Made by a program: the position numbers and the translations under genes. The notes below the pieces were generated by a model, which saw only the letters and a program-made list of their open reading frames with translations, was not told the DNA's origin and searched no databases. This document shows positions 53,478 to 62,702 of a DNA stretch of 64,000 bases, in pieces; position 1 is the first letter of the stretch, and every line of letters begins with the position of its first letter. This DNA comes from Bin5 sp965232575 (GTDB taxonomy: Bacteria; Chloroflexota; Anaerolineae; Caldilineales; Caldilineaceae), in the NCBI GenBank assembly GCA_965232575.1, contig CBDDPZ010000009.1, positions 372,001 through 436,000 of the forward strand, written 5' to 3'.

Positions 53478-53569
53478 CTTATCCGGCCGCCGTCACATTT
53501 TCAAGAAGTAGCCACTCTTCCTAAAGCAACCTTTGGGAGTCTCTCCTGTTCGACTCATATGGTGCCGCC

Positions 53570-54172
53570 ATGCCCCCACAGTCATCTGTATCGCTCCAGA
53601 TAGACCAGTCGGAAATCCAGGCCCTTACGAAGAGATTCGGACAACCGCTTTGCCGTCGTTATCACATCGAGACCGATGAATACATGCGCGCCTATCGAGG
53701 GCAGGAGGGGCCAGACCAGCGGGGCGAGGTAGTCTTCGCAATCCACCAGACCAACGGAGAGATCCTGCTTCACACGAAACACCGTTACGAAAAGCCGATC
53801 TATCGATTGCCCACAGGCCGCATCGAACGCGGAGAATCGATCGAGGAAGCTCTCTACCGTGAAATCGCCGAAGAGACTGGGCAAAAGGTCAGGTTGTGCC
53901 GATTCCTGGGCGTGTTAGACTGTCATTTCGTCAATGAAGACTCGCTCATTCCCTTCGTCAGCTACGTCTTCTACCTGCAAAGCCTGAGCGCGGAGCTTTG
54001 CCCCACCGACACAGAAGAAATCGCCGGTTTCCGTACCGTGCCCGCGCAGGATTTGGGTTCCGTCGCCCAGGATTTGCGGGGTCTGGGTTCGAATAGACGC
54101 TGCTGGGGGCACTGGCGTTCTCTTTCCCACGATCTCGTCTACAGTGCCTTAACTTGCTGCCAGCCAACATAG
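53570..54172 (+). CDS. NUDIX hydrolase
   Basis: 200 residues with one Nudix fold. The Nudix box is GRIERGESIEEALYREIAEETG (about 83-104), complete in Gly, the REXXEE core and the final Gly; the last hydrophobic position is Gln. An extra N-terminal strand and a C-terminal tail flank it. Members hydrolyse nucleoside diphosphates linked to another moiety. Substrate unknown. A second ATG 11 bases upstream is out of frame; the start lacks a clear ribosome-binding site. Confidence 0.85.
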   Translation: MPPQSSVSLQIDQSEIQALTKRFGQPLCRRYHIETDEYMRAYRGQEGPDQRGEVVFAIHQTNGEILLHTKHRYEKPIYRLPTGRIERGESIEEALYREIAEETGQKVRLCRFLGVLDCHFVNEDSLIPFVSYVFYLQSLSAELCPTDTEEIAGFRTVPAQDLGSVAQDLRGLGSNRRCWGHWRSLSHDLVYSALTCCQPT

Positions 54173-54198
54173 CCAATCTGCGCTTTCGAACTATCTTC

Positions 54199-54207
54199 TG
54201 CTAAAAT
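54199..54207 (+). promoter_or_regulatory. candidate extended -10 promoter of pheT
   Basis: TGC-TAAAAT at 54199-54207, 73 bases before the pheT start. The -35 position (TGCGCT at 54179) is poor. No T-box or leader-peptide signature was seen in the short leader. Confidence 0.4.
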
Positions 54208-54279
54208 CACCTTGAATCTGTAATCCATCGTCGGCTTCAGGCTCTAGCTGAATGCCGCCACAACAGTTGAGAAATAACT

Positions 54280-56994
54280 ATGCTTGTCCCCTTGTCCTGG
54301 CTCCGGGAATACGTTGACATCCCTCTGCCCACACCAAGTCTAGCGGATCGTCTGACCCTCGCCGGCCTGGAAGAGGCGAGCATAACAAACACCGGCGACT
54401 GGTGGGAAGAGGACAAGATAGTTGTCGGCCAGATCGCGGCCGTTCTGCCTCATCCGGACGCCGACCGCTTGGTTCTCGTGGATGTTGACCACGAACCATC
54501 AAAGGGTTCCGCCGAGCAGGTCCTGCAGAGAGTGGTGACCGGCGCGCCCAATCTCTTCCAGTTCAAGGATCGCTCGCTGTCCGCAGGCGACCTCCCTGTG
54601 CTGAAGGTTGCCTTTGCGCGCGAAGGCGCGCTCCTCAACGATGCCTATAGCGAAAAGCGGCCCCGCCCCCGCAAAAGACTTAAGAAGGCGAAAATCCGCG
54701 GCGTCGAGTCGCGCGGCATGGTCTGCTCGGAACTGGAACTGGGACTAAGCGAGGAGCATGAAGGCATCCTCCTCCTGTCAGATGACGCGCCCGTTGGACA
54801 ACCCCTTCGCCACTATCTGGGCGACGAAATTCTCGAAATCGATCTGACCCCCGACATGGCGCGCTGCCTTTCCATGTGGGGCATCGCCAGAGAAGTGCAG
54901 GCTTTGACCGGCGGCGCGCTTCATCTCCCGGAAGATGTCGACGCATCCCACGGCGAAGACACTGCCTCAGACTTCGTTTCAGCCCAAATCAACGACCCTG
55001 ACCTGTGTCACCGTTTCACTGGGACCGTCCTCCGCGACATCAAAGTGGACGAGTCGCCGCAATGGCTGCAGAAACGACTTTCCAGTGCCGGAATGCGGCC
55101 CATCAACAATATCGTCGACATTACAAACTATGTCATGTTGGAAACGGGCCAACCGCTTCATGCCTTCGATTACGATCTTCTCACCGCCAGGGCCGAGAAG
55201 ATCGGCGACTCCAGGCCAACAATCATAGTCCGCACCGCCAAAGAGGGTGAGATTCTGCAAACTCTTGACGGTCAGCAGCGCAAACTGGAACCCTCAACGC
55301 TGGTCATCGCCGACAAGGCCGGCCCGGTTGCCATCGCCGGCGTTATGGGCGGCGCCGAAACCGAAGTGCATGAAGAAACACGTAACATCCTGCTCGAAGC
55401 AGCTACCTTCGACGGAATCAACAACCGTCGTACCTCCCAAACGCTTCGCCTGCACAGTGAAGCCAGCCACCGCTTCACCCGCGGCGTTCCTGCCTCGTTG
55501 AACGTCTTGGCCGCTCGTCGTGCAGCCAACCTCATGCAGCAGCTTGCGGGTGGAAGGGTTGTTCCCGGAATCGTCGATATGTACCCGAACCAACAGCCCC
55601 AGGTCAAGGTCTTCACCTCTCGCAGCGACGTGAAACGACTCCTGGGCATGGACCTTACTTTGTCAGAGATCGGTTCTGCCCTCCAGCGGCTGGATTTCGA
55701 CGTTGAAGAGTTGGCGGAACTGCCGGCCGACGCCTCTGAGCGAGCCAGGTTCGGTCTGGCGCGTGCTGAAGATGAACCTGTAATCGCTGCAACAGTGCCG
55801 TGGCATCGGCTCGATGTTTCCTTGCCCGCCGACCTGACGGAAGAAGTTGCGCGTGTTGTCGGCTATGATCGGATCACCGAAACGCTCCTCGATACTGTTT
55901 TGCCTCCTCAGCGCCGAAACGCCCCTATGGAGACAGAGGAAAATATCCGCGATATCCTCATCGGATGTGGATTGCAGGACACCGTGAATCACACCTTAAC
56001 GACACCGGAAAATCACGCCAGATTGACCGGCGCAGGACCGGCCAAAACGTCAGGCGGAGAAGACGAGGCTGCGGACGCGGCAGTTGATGCCAATCGCTTC
56101 GTCTCCTTGACCAATCCCCTCTCTCCTGAGCGCCGCGTGATGAGAAGAAACCTGATCGTTAGCGCCCTGGAAAACCTGGCTTACAACCTGCGTTACACAG
56201 AGCGGATGGCCGTCTTTGAAATCGGACGCACCTACCGGCCAGAGCATGCGCCTGGCGGGCCTTCCAATGGGGGAAGTCCAGAATCGATTCTTCCTGAAGA
56301 ACAGCGAAGGCTATGTATCGCTTTGCGCGGTCTCCGCGACCCGCATGCGACCGCCCCTTCCTCAGACCCGTCCCAATCCGAAGCAGACCTGTTTGATTTC
56401 TTTGATCTTAAGGGAATTGTCGAAACACTTTTGGAAAGACTCGGCTTCCCGCAAAGTAGCTATCAATTCAGCGCCCATCCCGAGAGCGGCGCCGAAGACG
56501 CCGACAGCGAAACCATGTTCGGACCCCGCTGCGCCCTACTATCTCTGCAGGAGGAACATCTTGGAATCGTAGGAGAGTTGCATCCGCAGGTACGTAATGC
56601 CTTTGGTCTGGGAAGCGAACGCGTTGTACTGGCAGATCTGAACATCAATCTGTTGGTGCGACCGAGTTGGCGCCTTTCGCAAATGGCCCCGATCAGTGTC
56701 TACCCACCGGTCGTCGAAGACTTGGCGTTCGTTGTAAATGAGGATGTTACGCAGCGCCGCCTGCACGATGCGATCGTAGATGGAGGCGGACGCGATGGAG
56801 ACCCCAGGCTTACCTCCGTGGAGCTATTTGACGTCTATCGCGGCGAATCGTTGCCTGCAGGCTGCAAGTCTTTGGCATACCGCGTAACCTACCAGAGCCT
56901 GCACCGCAACATGAAGGAAAAAGAGGTCAACCGGCTCAGGCAGCGAATCATCCGCACTGTCGAAAAGGCCACGGGCGGCAAACTGCGATCTTGA
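54280..56994 (+). CDS. pheT: phenylalanyl-tRNA synthetase beta subunit
   Basis: 904 residues, about 100 more than the usual bacterial length. Domains in order: N-terminal MLVPLSWLREYVDIPL; tRNA-binding EMAP-like domain (to about 165, with a Lys/Arg-rich insertion RPRPRKRLKKAK); B3/B4 editing domain (SSAGMRPINNIVDITNYVML, GQPLHAFDYD, GVMGGAETEV); B5; the catalytic-like core (FVSLTNPLSPERRVMRRNL); and the C-terminal ferredoxin-fold anticodon-binding domain (VYPPVVEDLAFVV). It assembles with PheS as a heterotetramer. pheS, normally just upstream, is not in the window. Confidence 0.95.
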   Translation: MLVPLSWLREYVDIPLPTPSLADRLTLAGLEEASITNTGDWWEEDKIVVGQIAAVLPHPDADRLVLVDVDHEPSKGSAEQVLQRVVTGAPNLFQFKDRSLSAGDLPVLKVAFAREGALLNDAYSEKRPRPRKRLKKAKIRGVESRGMVCSELELGLSEEHEGILLLSDDAPVGQPLRHYLGDEILEIDLTPDMARCLSMWGIAREVQALTGGALHLPEDVDASHGEDTASDFVSAQINDPDLCHRFTGTVLRDIKVDESPQWLQKRLSSAGMRPINNIVDITNYVMLETGQPLHAFDYDLLTARAEKIGDSRPTIIVRTAKEGEILQTLDGQQRKLEPSTLVIADKAGPVAIAGVMGGAETEVHEETRNILLEAATFDGINNRRTSQTLRLHSEASHRFTRGVPASLNVLAARRAANLMQQLAGGRVVPGIVDMYPNQQPQVKVFTSRSDVKRLLGMDLTLSEIGSALQRLDFDVEELAELPADASERARFGLARAEDEPVIAATVPWHRLDVSLPADLTEEVARVVGYDRITETLLDTVLPPQRRNAPMETEENIRDILIGCGLQDTVNHTLTTPENHARLTGAGPAKTSGGEDEAADAAVDANRFVSLTNPLSPERRVMRRNLIVSALENLAYNLRYTERMAVFEIGRTYRPEHAPGGPSNGGSPESILPEEQRRLCIALRGLRDPHATAPSSDPSQSEADLFDFFDLKGIVETLLERLGFPQSSYQFSAHPESGAEDADSETMFGPRCALLSLQEEHLGIVGELHPQVRNAFGLGSERVVLADLNINLLVRPSWRLSQMAPISVYPPVVEDLAFVVNEDVTQRRLHDAIVDGGGRDGDPRLTSVELFDVYRGESLPAGCKSLAYRVTYQSLHRNMKEKEVNRLRQRIIRTVEKATGGKLRS

Positions 56995-57097
56995 ACAAAA
57001 GCCCCGCATACAATACTACAACCTGAGTCGCCCCACTCCTAACCCGCATTTTTTGGCTCAGCCGCACAGCAGTGTTTCCCGCTCGCTCATTCACAAC

Positions 57098-58057
57098 TCA
57101 ACGGACCACGTACTTCGGCCCCACCTGAAACTCGACCGGTTTCCCCCGTCGGACCCGGAAGAGATCAAGGTCGCCGGCAACTTCCGTATTGGGAAAGACA
57201 GCACGTGCTTCCTCCAGAATCTCCCTGGCGTGATATCGGCGGCTGATGTGGTGCAGAACAAGCTGCTTCACACCTGCCTTTTGCGCCAGGCGAGCCGCTG
57301 CGCGCGCCGTAATGTGGCCGTGTCCCTTCGCTAGTTCCCGTTCCTCTTCAAGATAGGTCGCCTCAATTGCCAACAGATCGGCCCCGGCAACAATCTTGTG
57401 CAATGGACCGGTACGGCTTACATCGCCGACAAAGCAGAGCTTAGCCCCCTTCTGCGGTTCCCCCAAGACCTCTTCCGGATGAACGGTGCGCCCGTCTGAA
57501 AGGACGACCGGACGTCCCGCGACCAGTTCTCTCCGTTCTGGCCCCGCGGGGATTCCCAGCGCCTCCGCCTTTACATTGTCGAATGGCGAACGAGTCTCTT
57601 CCTCGAAAGTGAACCCAAAGCAGCCGCTGCCCCGGTGCGGCACAGAATACGCAGAAAGAGAGAATCCCTTGCCTTCAAACAGAGTTCCCCCCTCAATGAC
57701 ATTGAGACTAACGCCGGCCTGGGAAACGTTTCCAACCCCAAAGACAACCTCCATCAGACGGTGGACCCGGGCCAGTGCAGGCCCGCCGCCGTAAATGTCA
57801 AGCTCCTCCAGCGTCTCCCAATGACCGAGTGTACTGGCAAGTCCGCCAAGTCCGAGAATGTGGTCAAGATGGCCGTGTGTCAGGAGAATCTTGTCCAAGC
57901 GGCGAAATCCCAGCCCGCTGCGCAGAATCTGACGCTGCGTGCCTTCGCCGCAGTCGATCAGAAACCGGTGCTCCTGCACCATAACCATCGCTGCTGAAAG
58001 ACCGCGGTGTACGGAAGGCGCGGATGCTGAGGTCCCAAGGAAAACTAGCTCAAACAA
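57098..58057 (-). CDS. rnz: ribonuclease Z
   Basis: 319 residues of the MBL superfamily. THGHLDHILGL (HxHxDH motif) is at about 60-70. The second metal His lies in SVPHRGSGCFGF, the Asp in FVGDVSRTG, and the last His in LHHISRRY. The exosite region between strands holds the RELVAGRPVVLSDGRTVHPE segment typical of RNase Z. It processes the 3' ends of tRNA precursors, which fits the CCA-less tRNA-Leu gene in this window. The gene is 64 bases downstream of the phosphodiesterase and convergent with pheT. Confidence 0.93.
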   Translation of the reverse strand: MFELVFLGTSASAPSVHRGLSAAMVMVQEHRFLIDCGEGTQRQILRSGLGFRRLDKILLTHGHLDHILGLGGLASTLGHWETLEELDIYGGGPALARVHRLMEVVFGVGNVSQAGVSLNVIEGGTLFEGKGFSLSAYSVPHRGSGCFGFTFEEETRSPFDNVKAEALGIPAGPERRELVAGRPVVLSDGRTVHPEEVLGEPQKGAKLCFVGDVSRTGPLHKIVAGADLLAIEATYLEEERELAKGHGHITARAAARLAQKAGVKQLVLHHISRRYHAREILEEARAVFPNTEVAGDLDLFRVRRGKPVEFQVGPKYVVR

Positions 58058-58121
58058 AATAATGTCTCTCAGTTTCGGAATTTGGGAGGCGAAAAAAAGC
58101 AGGGGAGCGCGTCGGGGCGCC

Positions 58122-58631
58122 TTAGTCTGAATCGGAGTCTCTTATCGCCTGCAGGGAGTACTCATGACTCCCACACTCATATAGCCCCCAACTAGGGGCG
58201 CCATAACGTCCCATCACCTCACCGGGATTGACCAGCAGACAGTCTCCAATCCGTTCCCAGTGTTGTTGGTGGTCATGGCCGTAGCAGACCAGGTCAAAGA
58301 CTCCGCTTTGTGCAATGCGCCTCGCAGGCTCAGGATAATGAATCAGGGCAACCCTTCGGCCTCCGAGTTCAAGTTCGGCATAAGGCCCATGCAACGTGAT
58401 CTGAGGAAAGCCGGCGGCCACTTGCTGCTGCAGTCTTCCATCACCGTCGTTGTTACCCTCCACGACGTGGATCGGTCCGTCAAACGCCTGTGCCATCTGC
58501 GCGAGAATAAAAGGAGCTACCAGGTCTCCGCAGTGCAACAAAACATCACAGCCCTTCTTGCTCACTGCAACAAGCGCCTTCTCGAGAATCCAGATATTGT
58601 CGTGGCTATCAGAAAGGATCGCAATTCTCAT
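58122..58631 (-). CDS. YfcE/MJ0936-family metallophosphoesterase
   Basis: 169 residues with the two-metal phosphoesterase motifs: DSHDN at 8-12, LHCGDLV at about 32-38, EGNNDGD at about 58-64, and CYGHDHQQH at about 114-122. Such small enzymes hydrolyse phosphodiesters such as cyclic nucleotides or model substrates; the natural target is often unknown. It precedes rnz on the minus strand, probably in one operon, and starts from the divergent promoter at 58681. Confidence 0.88.
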   Translation of the reverse strand: MRIAILSDSHDNIWILEKALVAVSKKGCDVLLHCGDLVAPFILAQMAQAFDGPIHVVEGNNDGDGRLQQQVAAGFPQITLHGPYAELELGGRRVALIHYPEPARRIAQSGVFDLVCYGHDHQQHWERIGDCLLVNPGEVMGRYGAPSWGLYECGSHEYSLQAIRDSDSD

Positions 58632-58680
58632 TCGAATTCTCCATATAACCGACCTTTAACCCGTTAATGGTCACTCTGGT

Positions 58681-58709
58681 AGTATATCCGACCACAATCC
58701 TGTCGGCAA
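58681..58709 (-). promoter_or_regulatory. promoter of the phosphoesterase-rnz operon
   Basis: On the minus strand TTGCCG (58709-58704), a 17-base spacer, TATACT (58686-58681), 49 bases before the ATG. Its -35 covers almost the same bases as the -35 of the divergent LysM promoter. Confidence 0.5.
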
Positions 58710-58731
58710 CGAAAAGACGCTGTGATATAAT
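58703..58731 (+). promoter_or_regulatory. promoter of the LysM lipoprotein gene
   Basis: TCGGCA at 58703-58708, a 17-base spacer, and a perfect extended -10 TGA-TATAAT ending at 58731. The start codon is 192 bases downstream, giving a long leader with no recognised riboswitch. Confidence 0.55.
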
Positions 58732-58923
58732 GCTACCCAGTCTGCTCCCAAAGGGTCTGCTTCTTTACTGCGCATCTTGTCGACAGCCCCCCTTTCGTGT
58801 ATATGACCCCAGATGTCCGCTCCGTTAGCGAATAGCAAGCCGAACAATCTTTTTGTTCCGCCAGCAGGCTGCCTCAAGATTTAGAGGACAGAAAGTTAGT
58901 CAGGACGGCAGGCGCCGATACCA

Positions 58924-59940
58924 ATGAACTCTCTTCCTGTGATAGCAAGAAAGGCGGCTCTGTTTGCCATTGGAACTATATCGGCGCTCATCTTCCTGTC
59001 GGGATGCGGTCAAGTCATCACGCTCATCCCAACTTCGACACCTGTGCCCGCGCCCACAGCTACTTTCTTGCCCCCTGCCGGTCCGACGCCTGTAGCTACC
59101 GCGACACCTGCACCCTTCACTCCGCCTCCAACGCCTACATTTACGGCAACACCGGAACCGACTGTCTACTTGGTCGCGCCTGGTGACACGCTTGCCCGAA
59201 TTGCGGGACAATACGGTGTTTCAGTTGAGGCGCTCCAGGAAGAAAACAATATTCTGGACCCACGCACGCTCCAACCGGGGCAGCAACTCGTGATTCCCTT
59301 CGTTCTCTCAACTGACGGCGGGCTGGCCCAGGCCAGGCCAACACCCACGCCCATTCCATTCGCCCATCAGAAAGTTCACTTCAGTTTCACGCCCCTCGGC
59401 GGCCTTTGGGTAATGGGCGAAGTAGAAAATACCAGCGCGTTTACGTTGGAGCAGGTACGTGTCGGAGTTAAGCTCTTGGACGCCAACCAGGCCACTCTGG
59501 TAGAGGAACAGGGCTCTGCTCTGTTGAACCTGGTTGAGCCGGGGGGTGTGGCGCCGTTTGCGATTCTCTTCGAAAAAGCGCCTAAGGAATTCGCAAGTTA
59601 CCAGATCTACCCGCTCAGCGGAGTACCAGCGTATGAGGGGGGATACTACCGGGACCTGGTAGTGGAGGATCTTGCCTTCGAAGGAGAACGATACACTTCA
59701 TACCAGGTCACAGGCTCCGTACGCAACGTCGGCCAGGAAGAGACCATTGAAGTGCAGGTCATTCTTACTGCTTACGATCCACTGGACCGCGTCATCGCCG
59801 CCCGCACGATTGCCCCTGCGCACAACGTAGTTGCCGCAGACGGGGTCACAACGTTCACGGCCATTCTCGTTCCCTTAGGGGGGCCGGTTGAACGTATCCA
59901 TGCCGCCGCCCAGGGTCGAAGATACCCTGCGGGCAACTGA
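58924..59940 (+). CDS. LysM-domain lipoprotein with FxLYD-like domain
   Basis: 338 residues. A signal peptide ends in lipobox FLSGC (Cys28), followed by a Thr/Pro-rich linker to about 78 (PTPTFTATPEPT). One LysM repeat at about 79-124 (YLVAPGDTLARIAGQYGVS) should bind peptidoglycan. A second Pro/Thr linker leads to two Ig-like parts; the first resembles FxLYD (GLWVMGEVENTSAFTLEQVR). The second begins near TSYQVTGSVRNVGQEETIEV. It is an exported, wall-associated protein, likely structural, as seen often in Chloroflexota. No catalytic domain is visible. Confidence 0.85.
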   Translation: MNSLPVIARKAALFAIGTISALIFLSGCGQVITLIPTSTPVPAPTATFLPPAGPTPVATATPAPFTPPPTPTFTATPEPTVYLVAPGDTLARIAGQYGVSVEALQEENNILDPRTLQPGQQLVIPFVLSTDGGLAQARPTPTPIPFAHQKVHFSFTPLGGLWVMGEVENTSAFTLEQVRVGVKLLDANQATLVEEQGSALLNLVEPGGVAPFAILFEKAPKEFASYQIYPLSGVPAYEGGYYRDLVVEDLAFEGERYTSYQVTGSVRNVGQEETIEVQVILTAYDPLDRVIAARTIAPAHNVVAADGVTTFTAILVPLGGPVERIHAAAQGRRYPAGN

Positions 59941-60135
59941 TCAGAGATCAGATTTCTGCGCCGATCCCCCCCGATCTCCAACCTGGAAGCGTCCTACCAC
60001 CTAGCGCCGTGAGGGTAGACTACACGAATTCGCGTCGTTCCTGCCTCGGGAGTCCAGGTAAGACTGCAGCTATGCCGGAGCGCAGAATTGAGGATTATGA
60101 ATTATCTGGGGGTAAACAAAGAGCCGCATACCGCC

Positions 60136-61698
60136 CTAGCCCACGTCGAAAGTCACGCCTTGGGCAAGCGGTAACTCATCTCCATAGTTGACCGTAACCG
60201 TCTGACGTCGGGCGTACGCTTTCCAGGCGTCAGAGCCGCTCTCCCGTCCGCCGCCGGTATCCTTTTCACCGCCGAACGCCCCGCCAATCTCCGCGCCGGC
60301 CGTGCCCGTATTGACATTGGCCAACCCGCAGTCGCTGCCAACGACACTCAGGAAGGCCTCAACCTCCTGCAGGTTGTTGCTGAAGATGGCAGATGACAGT
60401 CCTTGGGGTACGCAGTTGTGGATAGCAAGAGCCTCTTCGAGGTCCGAGTAACGAAGAACATATAGAATCGGCGCGAAAGTCTCTTCGCAGACGATATCCG
60501 AGTCTGGAGGCAGACCCTCTATCAACGTCGGCGCAACATAGTTCCCGCCTTCCAAACCCGGCAATTCCAAGACAGATTTTCCAACAAGCACTCGCCCGTC
60601 GGTGGCCTCTGCCCTCTCTATCGCTCCCGCGTAGCTATCAACCGCTCGTCTGTTGATCAGCGGACCAACCAGCACACCGGGTTCCAATGGGCTGCCGACC
60701 CTTACACTTCTGTAGGCTTCGACAAGGCGGGGAAGAAAGCTGTCATACAGGCCCTCATGTAGTATGAGCCGCCGGGTGGTCGTACACCTCTGGGCAGCCG
60801 TCGCCAGCGCGCCGAAGGCAACCCCGCGCAGCGCGATCTCCATATCGGCGTCCGGAGTGACAATCGCCGCATTATTTCCGCCCAGCTCCAGGATCGCGCG
60901 GCCAAGTCGTTCGCCAACCCTGGCCGCCGCCTCGCGACCCGTTCGTACCGATCCTGTAAAGGACAGCAACGGCAGTCTGCGGTCGGAACTCATCCGTCGC
61001 CCGATTTCGCCGGCCTCATCGACGGCCAGAAAGAACAGCGGCGGCAGCCCGTGCTCATCAAGCGCCTCATTGACGATATTGGTCGTAGCAATCGCGGTGA
61101 GCGCCGCGTCAGGCGAAGGCTTCCATACGACCACATTGCCAATAACCGAAGCGATGAACGCGTTCCACGACCAGACCGCGCAGGGGAAGTTGAAAGCTGT
61201 GATGACGCCTACGACGCCGTACGGATGCCACTGCTCATATAGGCGGTGGTGTTGCCGCTCGCTGGCGATCGTCATTCCGTACAACTGACGCGAGAGCCCA
61301 ACGGCAAAGTCAGCGATGTCGATCATCTCCTGCACTTCGCCCTTGCCTTCTACAGGAGTCTTTCCCACCTCCAGCGTAACCAATAAGCCCAAGCTCTCCA
61401 CATGTTCCCGCAGTCTGTCCCCGATCGTCCGTACGACCTCGCCCCGTTTCGGCGCCGGCACCCGTGACCACTCCTCGAAGGATGCCCACGCCCGTTCGAT
61501 CATGCGGTCATAGTCTTCTTCGCCGGAGACAGCGATATCCGCCAGCCGCTCTCCGTCAATTGGCGAATGAACTGCAAGGCGTCGGTGGCCTTCGCCCGCC
61601 AGCCACTGCCCATCATACAGGCCGGAAACCTGCTCATATAAGCCGAGGTCGGCAAAAACTCGGTCCTTCACCGCTATCAGGTCGGAATTGTTCGGCAT
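60136..61698 (-). CDS. aldehyde dehydrogenase, ALDH7-like (aminoadipate-semialdehyde/piperideine-6-carboxylate dehydrogenase type)
   Basis: 520 residues. It has the NAD-binding region GVVGVITAFNFPCAVWSWNA, WKPSP, SFTGSVRTG, the catalytic Glu in LELGGNNAAIV, and the catalytic Cys305 in AQRCTTTRRL. CEETFAPILYV follows. The CTTTRR sequence and GGNNA are typical of ALDH7 (antiquitin, AmaB/Pcd), which oxidises alpha-aminoadipate semialdehyde or related aldehydes. It is the last gene of a minus-strand trio with PhyH copy D and a Gfo/Idh dehydrogenase. In this setting it may oxidise an aldehyde made by the other two. Confidence 0.9.
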   Translation of the reverse strand: MPNNSDLIAVKDRVFADLGLYEQVSGLYDGQWLAGEGHRRLAVHSPIDGERLADIAVSGEEDYDRMIERAWASFEEWSRVPAPKRGEVVRTIGDRLREHVESLGLLVTLEVGKTPVEGKGEVQEMIDIADFAVGLSRQLYGMTIASERQHHRLYEQWHPYGVVGVITAFNFPCAVWSWNAFIASVIGNVVVWKPSPDAALTAIATTNIVNEALDEHGLPPLFFLAVDEAGEIGRRMSSDRRLPLLSFTGSVRTGREAAARVGERLGRAILELGGNNAAIVTPDADMEIALRGVAFGALATAAQRCTTTRRLILHEGLYDSFLPRLVEAYRSVRVGSPLEPGVLVGPLINRRAVDSYAGAIERAEATDGRVLVGKSVLELPGLEGGNYVAPTLIEGLPPDSDIVCEETFAPILYVLRYSDLEEALAIHNCVPQGLSSAIFSNNLQEVEAFLSVVGSDCGLANVNTGTAGAEIGGAFGGEKDTGGGRESGSDAWKAYARRQTVTVNYGDELPLAQGVTFDVG

Positions 61699-61730
61699 AG
61701 ATTGAATTCGTTTCAGAAGTCTTCAGCCAT

Positions 61731-62669
61731 TCAGAGGGCAGTGTAAAAGCCTTCGCGCCCGACGCCTTGTGCTGCAGCCCACGCCCGTAACGGCACATCG
61801 CCGTCGTTCTTCGTCAGCCAGTATTGCGAAGATGGATGGAAAGCCGATTCACCCCCTAGCGGGTCGCCGCCGCTGGCAAGCGCACCTAACAGTTGCTTTC
61901 GAATCGGTGAGCTCCGCTCGATTAGGGCTTGGTCCTGACTAATATAGTCGGTCGGGCGCAGCCAGCGATAATGGTAACCGACGTGCATTATCTTACGCGT
62001 CCGGTCAGAAAGATTAGGGCCGACACAGTGCCAGACGGCCGTCCGCCACACAACCGCCGCGCCAGGTTTCAGCCGCAGTTCCAAGGCTTCCTTCGGATCA
62101 ACCCGCCTGCCATTCTCCCGCAGTTCGTTCGGCGAACGAAGATGGCTGCCCGGAACCATCCAAAGATTTCCGCTTTGCGATTCACTCAAGTCTGAAAGTA
62201 CGTAGAACACCTTGATTTCCATGAATGGAAGCCGGCCGTCAAGCGACGGGGCCATGAAGAGGGAGTCGCTGGCGAGATCAGGGTGCCAGGATAGGTTACG
62301 ATAGCCGATCTCTTGGTCTGTCCCGTCGCCAACGCCAAGTATGCCGGGTTTAACGGTCTCAGGGTAAGGTGGCCGGTAGTCCAAGTGAGTTGTGCGTATC
62401 TGGATGTTCCAACCGATAGCGTCCACCACCAGCGGCAACATACGCGGGTGATCGATGAGATCGAGAAAAGCCTCATGGCGCGAGAGCGCGTTGCGGACAG
62501 CGAAAGGGTCGTCTGGTCCCAGTCCCTGGACTTCTCTCACCTCCTCTGCGACTTCGTCGACGGCCGCCAACAGTCTGTTCAACTCAGCCTTGGTCAGGAA
62601 ATCCTCCAGAATGACGAACCCCTTTTCGTCGAAATCCGTTTTCTGCTGCTGGCTCATGCCCATAGACAT
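61731..62669 (-). CDS. phytanoyl-CoA dioxygenase (PhyH) family protein, copy D
   Basis: 312 residues from ATG 62669, preceded by GGAGGG. Iron ligands: His and Asp in SWHPDLASDS and the distal His in AVWHCVGPNLS, with DRTRKIMHVGY supplying the 2-oxoglutarate Arg. LSDLSESQSGNLWMVPGSH is the usual strand between them. It is 32-33 bases from both neighbours. It differs clearly from copies A-C and probably has a different substrate, related to the sugar or polyol handled by the dehydrogenase upstream. Confidence 0.88.
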   Translation of the reverse strand: MSMGMSQQQKTDFDEKGFVILEDFLTKAELNRLLAAVDEVAEEVREVQGLGPDDPFAVRNALSRHEAFLDLIDHPRMLPLVVDAIGWNIQIRTTHLDYRPPYPETVKPGILGVGDGTDQEIGYRNLSWHPDLASDSLFMAPSLDGRLPFMEIKVFYVLSDLSESQSGNLWMVPGSHLRSPNELRENGRRVDPKEALELRLKPGAAVVWRTAVWHCVGPNLSDRTRKIMHVGYHYRWLRPTDYISQDQALIERSSPIRKQLLGALASGGDPLGGESAFHPSSQYWLTKNDGDVPLRAWAAAQGVGREGFYTAL

Positions 62670-62702
62670 GAATTCCCTCCTGTCTTTCTTCGCAAATCCG
62701 AG

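Noticed and set aside
54086..54106. GGGTTCGAAT resembling a tRNA T-arm
   Set aside because: The flanking bases do not pair and no D-arm or anticodon arm exists upstream. It is inside the NUDIX gene.
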